A stretch of 64,000 nucleotides of DNA, taken from NCBI GenBank assembly GCA_947453205.1, contig CANGFT010000013.1, forward strand, positions 16,425-80,424. Reading direction: 5' to 3'. The DNA comes from Beijerinckiaceae bacterium. GTDB lineage: Bacteria > Pseudomonadota > Alphaproteobacteria > Rhizobiales > Beijerinckiaceae. The translations under genes and the position numbers were made by a program. This document shows, piece by piece, positions 51,301 to 59,144 of the stretch; position 1 is the stretch's first letter; every line of letters begins with the position of its first letter. Under the pieces are notes generated by a model, which worked only from the letters and a program-made list of their open reading frames with translations, did not search any database and was not told the origin of the DNA.

Positions 51301-54300
51301 GTCATTTCTTCGATTCAGGCTTTCACGCTGCCTGCGAATGTCGAGAACCTCGAATTGACGGGGAAAGCCATCAATGGCGTTGGAAACGAACTGTCTAATA
51401 AAATCACCGGCGATGAGCTCGCGAACCTCCTGACGGGACTTGCGGGGAAAGATACGCTCGATGGCGGCGCAGGCGCCGACACCCTGGTAGGGGGCGTGGA
51501 CGACGACCTCTACATCATCGATGACGTCAAGGACGTCGTCAGGGAGGACTTCGACGCCGGAGTCGATTCCATCATCGCCAATCAGGTCAACTACTCGCTG
51601 GCGGCGGTCCCTAATGTTGAAAATCTGACCCTGATCGGCAACCAGATAAACCTGACCGGAAACAGCCTCGAGAACCGGCTCACAGGAAATGACGCGAACA
51701 ACATCATAGATGGCCGCTATGGCGAAGACATAATGATCGGAGGAAAAGGCGACGACACTTACTATGTCGACAACACCGACGATAGTGTTCTGGAGAATGC
51801 GAACGAGGGTTACGACACCGTCATCTCCAGCGTTGATTACACGATTGAGGATACGCAGGCGGAAAAAATCGTCCTCATAGGAGACGCGGTCTATGCCCGG
51901 GGCAACGCTTTGGCGAACCTGCTGCTCGGCAATGACAAGGACAATATCCTTGATGGGGCTGTCGGCGCCGACACGATGGTCGGCGGCAAAGGAAACGACC
52001 TTTATTACATCGGCGATCAGAGCGACGTCATTCAGGAAGATGCAGATGGAGGCGTCGACACAGTCGCGGTCTGGATCAATAATTACAAATTAAGCGCCAA
52101 TGTCGAAAATCTGATTCTTGTCGAGGACATCGCGTTCGAAGACGGGCCAAACCTGGCGATCAACGGCTACGGCAACAGCCTGAACAATGACATGACCGGA
52201 AACAGTCATGACAATGTTTTATATGGATACGAAGGCGCCGACACGCTCGACGGCGCCTATGGGGTCGACAGCCTCTATGGCGGCGTCGGCGATGATGTCT
52301 ACATTGTCGACAACGCCGGCGATCTCGTGGTTGAAAATGCCGGCGAAGGCGTAGACAGCATACAAACCACGCTTTCCAATTATACGCTCGGCGCCAATGT
52401 CGAGAACCTGACCTATCTCGAAAACGCGGGCTTCAATGGCGTCGGCAACGCCGCTGACAACATCATCATTGGCGGCGACGGGGCCGACACGCTCTCGGGC
52501 GGCGGCGGCGCTGACACCCTCATCGGCGGCGTGAGCGCCGACCTTCTCTCGGGAGACGAGGGCGACGACGCGCTTAATGGGAACGCAGGCAATGACACGA
52601 TTTATGGCGGCGCAGGGAAAGACACGCTTCAAGGCGGCGTCGGCGATGATTCCCTGCTCGGCGGGGTCGGCGACGACACCTATTACATCGACCAGATCGG
52701 CGACCTCGCCATCGAACAGCGGGGCGAAGGGACAGACCTCGTCATATCCGGCCTTGCTGAACATACGCTTGCTGACAATATCGAAAATCTCACGCTCGCC
52801 GCAACGGTCGCCATCAAAGGCTTTGGCAATGCGCTGGGCAATGTGATCACCGGCAACAGCTTCGCCAACCAGCTCTATGGCCTCGGCGGCGACGATTCCC
52901 TCATCGGTGGAGACGGAAACGACCTGCTCGACGGCGGCGAGGGCTATGACACGCTGACAGGCGGCGCCGGCGTTGACACGCTTTACGGCGGCGCCGGCGA
53001 TGACTCGCTTGTTGGCGGCGCAGGCAATGACGTCATCTATGGCGGCCTTGGCGCCGATTCCTATGTGTTCAACCGTGGCGACGGCGCCGATGTGATTTAC
53101 GATGACTTCGGCGCGCTGGCTCCGCAGGATGCAGGGCAGGATGTGCTGTGCTTCGGCGCTGGCATCACCCTCGCCCAGATATCGCTCGCCATATCCGGCT
53201 CTGATCTGGTCGTTTCCGTGAGCGATCCTAACGCCATCACCAGCACGGACAAGATCACGCTCAAGAACTGGTTCTCAACCTTCAACAGGGTCGAGACATT
53301 CAAATTCGCCGACGGAGCGACGCTGAGCCAGCGCGACATCGTCGAACGGCTTCCCACTGCGAATAATGACGTGTTCACCTGGCTGGACACGCCGGTCACC
53401 CTCTCCCTCGGCGCCGGGAATGACAATGTCTCAACTGGAGACTTCAACGATAAAATCGACGGTGGGGAGGGCAATGATGTTCTGAAAGGCGGCGCAGTAA
53501 ATGACACGCTCATTGGCGGCCTTGGCGCAGACACGCTCTACGGCGGCCTTGGCGATGACCTCTACATCTTTAATCGCGGCGATGGCGCCGATGTGATCTA
53601 TGATGATTACGGCGCCTTGAGCGCCCGGGGCGCTGGCGCCGACATTCTGTCCTTCGGGGCGGGCATCACAGCCGCCCAACTCATCCTCGCTCTCTCGGGC
53701 GCGGACCTCGTCATCTCCGTCAAGGATCCAAATTCGACAGGAACGCCCACCGACAAGATCACGATCAAGAACTGGACCGACGCTCAAAAGCGCATCGAGA
53801 CCCTCACCTTTGGCGACGGGACGACGCTCAGCGCCCGGCAAATCATGGAGCGGCTTCCAACAACAGCCAATGATGCGCTGACCTGGACCGAAACCGCCAT
53901 CAACTGGTCAGGCGATGCTGGCGCGGACAAACTCACCAGCGGCGCCTTCAACGATACCCTGGCCGGCGGGGCGGGCAATGACACGCTTGATGGGGGCGCG
54001 GGCTATGACGTCGCCATCTTCTCGGGCGTGAAGTCAGATTATACGATCACGAAACAGACGAACGGATCTTACACCATCCTCGACAAGACCAGCGGGCGCG
54101 ACGGAACCGACACGCTCACAAACATAGAAGCTTTGCGCTTCTCGGATGGCCTCTACAATATCGCCGACCTCGCTCTTGTGGCCAATACGACGCCAACCAT
54201 TCTTTCGCCTGCGAACGTGTCAGTCACTGAAAATCTCTCGATATCGACGAGCGTCTGTCAGGTCGCGGGCTTTGATCCCGATCCGGGCGCAGTCCTGACC

Positions 54301-56982
54301 TATGCGATTTCGGGGGGCGTCGATAAGGCCGCCTTCACCATCGATCCCTCAACAGGCCTCATCAAATTCGTCGCCTCGCCTGACTATGAACGCCCCGCCG
54401 ACGTCGGCGCGAATAATGTCTACGACATCGTGGTGACGGTATCGGACGGAACGAGATCAACGTCGCAGAACCTCTCGATCATCGTCGGCAACGTCCTCGA
54501 GTCTGCGCCGCTGATCACATCGCCCGGCGCCATCAGCGTCAACGAGAACGTGGCGCCCTCTTCCGCGATCTACAAGGTCTCTGGCTCAGATCTTGAGGGA
54601 GCGGCGCTGACCTATGCGCTTTCGGGCGGTGCGGACAAGGGCCTGTTCACCATCGACGCGACCACCGGCGATGTGAGGTTCCTGAGTGCGCCGGATTATG
54701 AGAACCCCGCAGACGCGAACCGCGACCGCATCTATGAGATCGAGGTCGCCGTTTCGAACGGCGTCTTCACCACAAAGAAAACGGTCGCCATCACGCTCAT
54801 TGACCTCGACGAAGCGCCGGCGATCATCTCCTCAACCACGGTGAGCGTCGCTGAGAATGTCTCGCCGTCGAGCACGGTCTACAAAGTCGCAGGCGTCGAC
54901 CCTGAAGGCCGCAGCCTTGCCTATGCGATTTCTGGCGGTCCGGACAAAGACCTCTTCGCCATCGACGCGGGCAATGGGAATGTGAGCTTCAAGAAGGCGC
55001 CTGACTTCGAGGCGCGCGCCGACGCCGACGCCAACAATATCTACCAGATCGAGGTTCAGGCCTCAGATGGCGCACTGGTCACGAAACAGCTTGTCTCCAT
55101 CACAGTGACAGACGTCAACGAGGCGCCGAGCATCACCTCCCCCACAAAGGTGTTTCTGAACGCCAATGATGTCGTCGTCTCAACGACCGTCTACACCGTG
55201 ACTGGGCGCGACCCCGATGCAGGCGCGACGCTCACCTACGCCATCTCCGGGGGCGATGATTCAGCCTTGTTCGACATCAATGCGTCGACGGGCGTCGTGA
55301 CGTTCAAGACTGCGCCCGACTTCAATGCGCCTCAGGACTCCGGCAAGGACAACGTCTATGATCTCAGGGTCAGAATCTCCGATGGCCGGATCGTCGCAGA
55401 TCAGTACGTCGCCATCACCCTGACCAATAGCGTTCCCTCGCCCCCCGCGATCACCTCGCCCAAAAGCGTCAGCATAACGGAGAATGTGGCCAATACAGCG
55501 CCCGTATACAAGGTGATCGGGATGGACGCTGATCCAGGGGCGGTCCTGACCTATTCCATCGCGGGCGGGCTCGATAAGGCGAAGTTCATGATAGACCAGA
55601 AGACAGGTGAGGTTAAATTCCTGTCTTCACCCGACTTCGAAAATCCCGTCGATCATGGCGGCGACAATGTCTATGACATCATCGTAGGGGTTACCGATGG
55701 CCAGTTGTATGAGCAACAGGCTATCACCATCATCGTGACCGACGCCAACGACAACGCTCCCGTCATCACCTCGCCGACCACGGCTCAGGTGAGTGAGAAC
55801 ATCTCCATCATGACGCCGGTCTATCGGGTCACATCGACTGACGTGGATAGGGTGGGAGCCCCGACCTATTCCATCATTGGCGGGCCGGACAAGGACCACT
55901 TCGTCATCAATCCGACGACGGGCGATCTCACCTTCACGTCCGCCCCTGATTATGAGCGGCCAGATGATTATGGCGCTGACCACGTCTACAATCTTCGGAT
56001 CAACGTCAGTGACGGCCTGCAGAACTCCAGCAAGGACATAGCGATCACCGTCAACGACGCAATTGAGAAGAAGGCGCTCAAGAGCGATTTCAACGGCGAC
56101 GGCAAGAGCGACATCCTCCTGCAGCATAGCGACGGCAGTTGCTTCATCTGGTCCATGGACGGCAAGAGCTTCATCGATGCCGGGTATATAGACTGGTGGG
56201 CGGGTCCCGATTGGCGAGCCATAGGCGCCGGCGACCTGAACGGCGATGGCCGCAGCGACATCCTGCTGCAAAGCAAGACGTCCGGCCTGTGTTTCGTCTG
56301 GGAGATGGCGGGGCGCGACATCATTGACTACGGCGAGGTCGGCTGGGGCGGTTTCCCTGATTGGGTCGCAAAATCCGTCGCCGACTTCAATGGCGACGGC
56401 TATGGCGACGTGCTCCTGCAAAACAGGCTCGACGGCTCCTGTTTTGTCTGGGAAATGAACGGCAAGAAGCTCGTCGACTACGGCCAGATCGGCTGGACGC
56501 CTGGCGCCGACTGGCAGGTCAAGGGAACCGGCGACTTCAACGGCGACGGCAAAAGCGACATCCTGTTCCAGAATGTCGCCAATGGATCTTGCTACATCTG
56601 GGCGATGAACGGAAAGGCCATCATCGACTATGGCGTCGTCGATGACCGTTATCCCGGCGCCGGGTTGCAGGCGCGCGGGGTCGGCGATTTCAACGGCGAT
56701 GGCAAGAGCGACATCCTCCTTCAAAACGCGGATGATGGCGCATGCTATATCTGGAACCTCAATGGCCGGAAGGTGATCGGCGAGGGCAAGATCGGCTGGG
56801 CCCCCGGTCCGGAGTGGCAGGTCAAATCGACCGGCGATTACAACGGCGACGGCAAAAGCGACGTCATGTTCCAGTTCACCAGAGATGGCGCCTGCTTCGT
56901 CTGGGAGATGAACGACAAGGCTATCACCGACTACGGTTACACCGGATGGATCCCCGGGGCCGACTGGCTGCTCAAGCCCTGA
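48394..56982 (+). CDS. Giant secreted serralysin-type protease with RTX, cadherin-like and FG-GAP repeats
   Basis: Single open frame of 2862 residues. Residues 1-220 form an M10 serralysin-like protease domain with HEIGHAMGLRH at 127-137 and a Met-turn GMNYS at 155-159. Residues 225-330 resemble the serralysin C-terminal domain (WDGGGIDTYDLSNFSK). Residues about 310-1880 are calcium-binding RTX nonapeptides, with nine larger modules of the form DDxYYVDNxxDxxxENxxEG...NVENLxLxG and four haemolysin-related modules (such as YVFNRGDGADVIYDD). Residues about 1930-2560 are six cadherin-like repeats (SPxxVSVxEN ... YAISGGxDKxxF). The C-terminus has six FG-GAP repeats (DFNGDGKSDILLQ). RTX repeats imply type I secretion; no such exporter gene is in the window. 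Serralysins are normally about 470 residues. It is probably a surface or released adhesin-protease. GAGGG precedes the ATG. Confidence 0.93.
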   Translation: MANITRSFNLYIDAIAGSSATEKKSWTFGFAQTPDQIGMEKHPQDFVALSEDRKAMFREAIAQYAAVCNLTFTEVPATAQPDLLMAYDLSGTWSGLTSGGDFGSNIFFNTGDLIPRPGTFGFHNYLHEIGHAMGLRHPADVAAGVKGMIPADHRGMNYSTLYSSTSVVGGDTYPGQILQYLGIDDVRAIQYRYGANYTTNNANTVYTWDETTGAQYVREGNGDAIKQNTPATAVTFTIVWDGGGIDTYDLSNFSKSQKIDLRPGKWSTISPDLLPVPWDPVKAIVPGNVGNAYLAYDADTGLADPRSLIENVNAGSGNDTVIGNQADNQLNGNNGNDALYGLSGNDTLNGGAGDDTLDGGEGNDTLIGGEGNDTYYLDATNDLIIETSTGGVDTIISSFAQSLRNPAYANVENLTLTGTQILVEGNDLNNVLTGNAQNNLLKGYAGDDRLNGAEGDDSLEGGEGNDTLDGGAGADLLRGGVGDDVYLFGFGSGYDTIIQGDGGADRIMLAADVAPWDIVWTRDGDNMVGALRGGADQITIRDWYKSSANTLTIVRSDGSPLPMPIMQYGTSGADTITGTPQNDRLLGLAGDDKLTGGAGDDILDGGAGADTLAGGIGDDVYFVDNPGDVILENAGEGVDTVIASIDYTLTGANIENLTLTGTSALNANGNANANIITGNDSANIIDGLGGADTLRGGKGDDTYYVDNLQDVIVENANEGKDLVIASVSGFTLAANVENIALSPQLTTSGSVANGNEDANSVKGNDYANTLNGNGGNDTLEGGDGKDTLFGGLGADLLLGGAGDDSLQGGDGDDTLDGGPGNDFMGGNGGVNTYYFGKGDGIDTISSWGATADKLIFKSNITLQDITWSRATPTTTDLTINISDGSKIIWWSWFSGRPVTICLSDGTILKPFITINGTSGDDALNGTSSWDTLDGGAGADTMTGGDGNDVYYVDDANDSVVEALNAGMDTVISSIQAFTLPANVENLELTGKAINGVGNELSNKITGDELANLLTGLAGKDTLDGGAGADTLVGGVDDDLYIIDDVKDVVREDFDAGVDSIIANQVNYSLAAVPNVENLTLIGNQINLTGNSLENRLTGNDANNIIDGRYGEDIMIGGKGDDTYYVDNTDDSVLENANEGYDTVISSVDYTIEDTQAEKIVLIGDAVYARGNALANLLLGNDKDNILDGAVGADTMVGGKGNDLYYIGDQSDVIQEDADGGVDTVAVWINNYKLSANVENLILVEDIAFEDGPNLAINGYGNSLNNDMTGNSHDNVLYGYEGADTLDGAYGVDSLYGGVGDDVYIVDNAGDLVVENAGEGVDSIQTTLSNYTLGANVENLTYLENAGFNGVGNAADNIIIGGDGADTLSGGGGADTLIGGVSADLLSGDEGDDALNGNAGNDTIYGGAGKDTLQGGVGDDSLLGGVGDDTYYIDQIGDLAIEQRGEGTDLVISGLAEHTLADNIENLTLAATVAIKGFGNALGNVITGNSFANQLYGLGGDDSLIGGDGNDLLDGGEGYDTLTGGAGVDTLYGGAGDDSLVGGAGNDVIYGGLGADSYVFNRGDGADVIYDDFGALAPQDAGQDVLCFGAGITLAQISLAISGSDLVVSVSDPNAITSTDKITLKNWFSTFNRVETFKFADGATLSQRDIVERLPTANNDVFTWLDTPVTLSLGAGNDNVSTGDFNDKIDGGEGNDVLKGGAVNDTLIGGLGADTLYGGLGDDLYIFNRGDGADVIYDDYGALSARGAGADILSFGAGITAAQLILALSGADLVISVKDPNSTGTPTDKITIKNWTDAQKRIETLTFGDGTTLSARQIMERLPTTANDALTWTETAINWSGDAGADKLTSGAFNDTLAGGAGNDTLDGGAGYDVAIFSGVKSDYTITKQTNGSYTILDKTSGRDGTDTLTNIEALRFSDGLYNIADLALVANTTPTILSPANVSVTENLSISTSVCQVAGFDPDPGAVLTYAISGGVDKAAFTIDPSTGLIKFVASPDYERPADVGANNVYDIVVTVSDGTRSTSQNLSIIVGNVLESAPLITSPGAISVNENVAPSSAIYKVSGSDLEGAALTYALSGGADKGLFTIDATTGDVRFLSAPDYENPADANRDRIYEIEVAVSNGVFTTKKTVAITLIDLDEAPAIISSTTVSVAENVSPSSTVYKVAGVDPEGRSLAYAISGGPDKDLFAIDAGNGNVSFKKAPDFEARADADANNIYQIEVQASDGALVTKQLVSITVTDVNEAPSITSPTKVFLNANDVVVSTTVYTVTGRDPDAGATLTYAISGGDDSALFDINASTGVVTFKTAPDFNAPQDSGKDNVYDLRVRISDGRIVADQYVAITLTNSVPSPPAITSPKSVSITENVANTAPVYKVIGMDADPGAVLTYSIAGGLDKAKFMIDQKTGEVKFLSSPDFENPVDHGGDNVYDIIVGVTDGQLYEQQAITIIVTDANDNAPVITSPTTAQVSENISIMTPVYRVTSTDVDRVGAPTYSIIGGPDKDHFVINPTTGDLTFTSAPDYERPDDYGADHVYNLRINVSDGLQNSSKDIAITVNDAIEKKALKSDFNGDGKSDILLQHSDGSCFIWSMDGKSFIDAGYIDWWAGPDWRAIGAGDLNGDGRSDILLQSKTSGLCFVWEMAGRDIIDYGEVGWGGFPDWVAKSVADFNGDGYGDVLLQNRLDGSCFVWEMNGKKLVDYGQIGWTPGADWQVKGTGDFNGDGKSDILFQNVANGSCYIWAMNGKAIIDYGVVDDRYPGAGLQARGVGDFNGDGKSDILLQNADDGACYIWNLNGRKVIGEGKIGWAPGPEWQVKSTGDYNGDGKSDVMFQFTRDGACFVWEMNDKAITDYGYTGWIPGADWLLKP
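49327..54020 (+). repeat. RTX repeat-encoding region
   Basis: Tandem GGxGxDxLxGG-type coding repeats fill this stretch, for example GGAGDDTLDGGEGNDTL near residue 352. They are arranged in nine 75-200-residue modules plus four haemolysin-related modules at about 49843, 50884, 53056 and 53550. Neighbouring modules are similar but not identical at DNA level, so they look old and not freshly duplicated. Confidence 0.85.
54190..56070 (+). repeat. Six cadherin-like repeats within the giant protein gene
   Basis: Six units of roughly 103-106 residues each begin with a P-x-I-x-SP motif and share VxEN, LTYAISGG-type and PDFExPxD-type segments. Each contains acidic residues suited to calcium binding between domains. 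Unit four has a diverged VFLNANDVV in place of VSVTENV. Confidence 0.85.
56077..56982 (+). repeat. Six FG-GAP/VCBS-type repeats at the C-terminus of the giant protein
   Basis: Six units of about 50 residues each carry an FNGDGKSDILLQ-type calcium loop (variants LNGDGRSD, FNGDGYGD, YNGDGKSD) followed by CFVWEMNGK-type and DWQVKGTG-type strands. Together they could form a beta-propeller. Confidence 0.85.
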
Positions 56983-56988
56983 GGCTTG

Positions 56989-57032
56989 GCGCCAGAGCGC
57001 AGCCGCCGCCGTGAAAGGCGGCGGTCTGGCGC
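56989..57032 (+). terminator. Nested hairpin after the giant RTX gene
   Basis: An inner stem CCGCCGCC / GGCGGCGG (57003-57010, 57017-57024; 6-base loop) is enclosed by CGCCAGA / TCTGGCG (56990-56996, 57025-57031). It begins 7 bases after the stop. A TTTTT run comes about 20 bases later, at 57052-57056. Confidence 0.65.
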
Positions 57033-57063
57033 GATCTGTTCTAAGCAGACGTTTTTGGCAGGA

Positions 57064-57139
57064 TGGTGAGCTCGATGGGATTCGAACCCATGACCCCATG
57101 ATTAAAAGTCACGTGCTCTACCAACTGAGCTACGAGCTC
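57064..57139 (-). tRNA. tRNA-Lys (anticodon UUU)
   Basis: The minus strand folds as a complete tRNA of 76 bases. It has acceptor stem GAGCTCG/CGAGCTC, a D-arm with AGTTGGTAGA, anticodon loop CTTTTAA giving UUU, a T-arm with GGTTCGAATCC, discriminator A and an encoded CCA. It lies between the accessory giant gene and the core gene run, a common place for element insertion. Confidence 0.95.
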
Positions 57140-57245
57140 TCACCGCCCTTGTCGTCCGCATGAAAGCGGCGACGAGACTGCCCTGCTTGCGCCTGCGCGA
57201 CAGCGTCTGACGCCGCCGCACACCTTGCTTCGACAGGAGTGCGCG

Positions 57246-57274
57246 TTGACTACCCGTCTGCAGCGATCCGGTCA
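57246..57274 (-). promoter_or_regulatory. Possible promoter of tRNA-Lys
   Basis: On the minus strand TTGACC (57274-57269) and TAGTCA (57251-57246) are 17 bases apart. The start would be about 100 bases before the mature tRNA, leaving a long leader, so this is only a candidate. Confidence 0.35.
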
Positions 57275-57356
57275 ATAGCTTGCAGCGCAATGGGGTGAAT
57301 TGCCGCGCAGACGGCGGTCATGTTAAGCAACAAGATCAATGGGGATGGCTGGCGAT

Positions 57357-57896
57357 ATGAGCGAGCGGCTGGAGAGCGCGGATCACGAACGCACGGCGTC
57401 GCCGTTCTGGTCCTTTTCCCTGCGCATCTACCGGCAGACCGGCGTTCCCGACGCCTGTCTGGCGTTGCAGGATGGCGCGGGCGTCGACGTGAATGTTCTG
57501 CTCTTTGGCCTGTTCTGCGCCGCCCAAGGCCGCGAGCTGAGCACGGCGGACCTCTCGGCTATTGCGGCCTTCATCGAGCCGTGGCGCAGCAGCGTCGTCG
57601 TCCCGTTACGCGGGGTCCGGCGCTTTCTGCGCGAGACGCCGGGGGGATTCGAGGGAGAGCAGACCCCTGCCTTGCGCCAGCGCATCAAGGCGGTCGAACT
57701 TGAGGCGGAACGGCTTCAGCAGGAAGCATTGTCCGCGCGCTGGCCGGTGGAGACACTCGGGGCGCAAGCCTCAGCCTCCACCGCAGCCCGCGCCAATATC
57801 GAGGCCTACGGCGCCTGCCTTGGCGCGGAATTTGATTCGAACGCGGTCGAAGCCCTGCTCGCCGCCTTCGTCACCATCGGAGATATCCACTCGTGA
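57357..57896 (+). CDS. TIGR02444-family conserved protein
   Basis: Uncharacterised conserved protein, 179 residues. The N-terminal SPFWSFSLRIYRQTGVPDACLALQD followed by GVDVNVLLFGLFCA is the hallmark of the TIGR02444 family. The rest is helical with a charged LRQRIKAVELEAERLQQEAL segment. Function is unknown. The start is uncertain: ATGs at 57339, 57345 and 57357 are all in frame with weak ribosome sites. The stop overlaps the GTG start of the UbiX-type gene (GTGA), so they form one translation unit. Confidence 0.85.
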   Translation: MSERLESADHERTASPFWSFSLRIYRQTGVPDACLALQDGAGVDVNVLLFGLFCAAQGRELSTADLSAIAAFIEPWRSSVVVPLRGVRRFLRETPGGFEGEQTPALRQRIKAVELEAERLQQEALSARWPVETLGAQASASTAARANIEAYGACLGAEFDSNAVEALLAAFVTIGDIHS

Positions 57897-58465
57897 GCAA
57901 ATCCAATCGGATCATCATCGGCATCAGCGGCGCCTCGGGCGTGGTCTACGGCATCCGCGCGCTGCAGCTTCTGAAAAAGGCGGGGGTCGAAACCCACCTT
58001 GTGGTCAGCAAGGCGGCCGAAATGACCATGGCCTATGAATGCGACTATACGATCAAGGATCTGCGCGCCATGGCCGACCATCACCATGCGCAGGTGGACA
58101 TCGGCGCCTCGATCTCCTCCGGCTCCTTCCATACGCTGGGAATGCTCATCGCCCCCTGCTCCATCCGCACCATGAGCGAGATCGCGACGGGCGTCACAGG
58201 CTCCCTGATGAGCCGCGCGGCTGATGTGGTGCTCAAGGAGCGCCGCCGTCTTGTGCTGGCGGTGCGCGAGACGCCTCTGCACACCGGCCACCTGCGCACG
58301 ATGCTGCAACTGTCTGAAACGGGCGCGGTCATCTGCCCGGTCGTCCCGGCTTTCTATAACAAGCCCGAAACGCTCGACGACATCATCAACCACACGGTCG
58401 GGCGGCTGCTGGATCTCTTCGACATCGACACCGGCTCGGTGCGCCGCTGGAAGACCGATGAATGA
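57893..58465 (+). CDS. ubiX: UbiX-family flavin prenyltransferase
   Basis: Flavoprotein, 190 residues, starting at GTG 57893. The FMN-binding GISGASGVVYGIRALQLL is near residues 10-27, SGSFHTLGMLIAPCSIRTMSEIA near 75, and RRLVLAVRETPLH near 119. The family attaches a dimethylallyl group to FMN to make the prenyl-FMN cofactor of UbiD-type decarboxylases (ubiquinone synthesis and some aromatic decarboxylations). No UbiD gene is in the window. It is convergent with the DUF1467 gene, whose stop directly abuts its own. Confidence 0.92.
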   Translation: MSKSNRIIIGISGASGVVYGIRALQLLKKAGVETHLVVSKAAEMTMAYECDYTIKDLRAMADHHHAQVDIGASISSGSFHTLGMLIAPCSIRTMSEIATGVTGSLMSRAADVVLKERRRLVLAVRETPLHTGHLRTMLQLSETGAVICPVVPAFYNKPETLDDIINHTVGRLLDLFDIDTGSVRRWKTDE

Positions 58466-58690
58466 TCACTGATGCTCCATGAACCACCAGAGCGCGGCGA
58501 AGAGCACGCTGGTGACGCCGGTGGTGATGGCGGCCTTGAGCAGAAGCTTCGGCGCGACAGGCGCGCCGGGGTCAGTGCCCTGCGCGTAATCAGGGGCTTC
58601 ATGCTGAGAGCGGACGCCGAAAGGCAGAACAGCGAACAGCACGATCCACCACATGGTGAAAAAAATGGCGATGCCCATGGGAATGGTCAT
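58466..58690 (-). CDS. DUF1467 small membrane protein
   Basis: Protein of 74 residues with two membrane helices: an N-terminal one (MGIAIFFTMWWIVLFAVLPF) and a C-terminal one (TTGVTSVLFAALWWFM). Between them lies the conserved GVRSQHEAPDYAQGTDPGAP segment typical of alphaproteobacterial DUF1467. The ATG at 58690 has AGGAG upstream; the open frame to 58747 lies in the spacer to the epimerase gene. Function is unknown, but the family is consistently found next to the methylmalonyl-CoA epimerase gene in this class. Confidence 0.88.
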   Translation of the reverse strand: MTIPMGIAIFFTMWWIVLFAVLPFGVRSQHEAPDYAQGTDPGAPVAPKLLLKAAITTGVTSVLFAALWWFMEHQ

Positions 58691-58727
58691 GCGTCGGTCT
58701 CCTTGATGGCGGAGGTTGGCGGCTGGC

Positions 58728-59132
58728 TCACACCTGCTCCAGCTCAATCAAGGTTCCATTGAAATCCTTGGGGTGCAGGAACAGCACGGGCTTGCCGTGG
58801 GCGCCGATCTTCGGCTCGCCATCGCCCAGCACGCGCGCGCCGCCCGCCTTGAGCCTGTCGCGCGCCGCAAGGATGTCCTCCACCTCGTAGCAGATATGGT
58901 GCATGCCGCCATCGGGGTTGCGCTCGAGAAACCTGGCGATGGGCGACCCCTCGCCCAAGGGCTCAAGCAATTCGATCTTGGTGTTGGGCAGTTCGATGAA
59001 GACGACCGTGACCCCATGGGCTGGCTGGGCCAGCGGCGCCGAGACCGCAGCGCCCATTGTGTCGCGGTAGAGCGCCGAGGCGGCGGCCAGGTCGCGCACC
59101 GCAATCGCCACATGATTGAGACGTCCGATCAT
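58728..59132 (-). CDS. mce: Methylmalonyl-CoA epimerase
   Basis: VOC-fold enzyme of 134 residues that interconverts the R and S forms of methylmalonyl-CoA. The start LNHVAIAVRDLAAASALYRD contains the first metal His. MHHICYEVEDI holds the second His near residue 80, and the Glu near the end is in NGTLIELEQV. It serves propionyl-CoA breakdown together with the mutase, which is not in the window. It lies 12 bases after the RNase J gene in the same direction. Confidence 0.93.
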   Translation of the reverse strand: MIGRLNHVAIAVRDLAAASALYRDTMGAAVSAPLAQPAHGVTVVFIELPNTKIELLEPLGEGSPIARFLERNPDGGMHHICYEVEDILAARDRLKAGGARVLGDGEPKIGAHGKPVLFLHPKDFNGTLIELEQV

Positions 59133-59144
59133 CCAGGGCCCCCC

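Noticed and set aside
49327..54020. Regular repeats that could be mistaken for a CRISPR array or satellite DNA
   Set aside because: The periodicity is in the coding frame and gives RTX protein motifs; repeat units vary and there are no unique spacers.
55627..57099. A 490-codon minus-strand frame running into the tRNA
   Set aside because: It is opposite the cadherin and FG-GAP repeats and mirrors their periodicity, so it is a shadow of the repeats.
57102..57290. A 62-codon frame overlapping tRNA-Lys
   Set aside because: It reads through the tRNA sequence and ends in the common artefact SSVGRARDF, seen when tRNA regions are translated.
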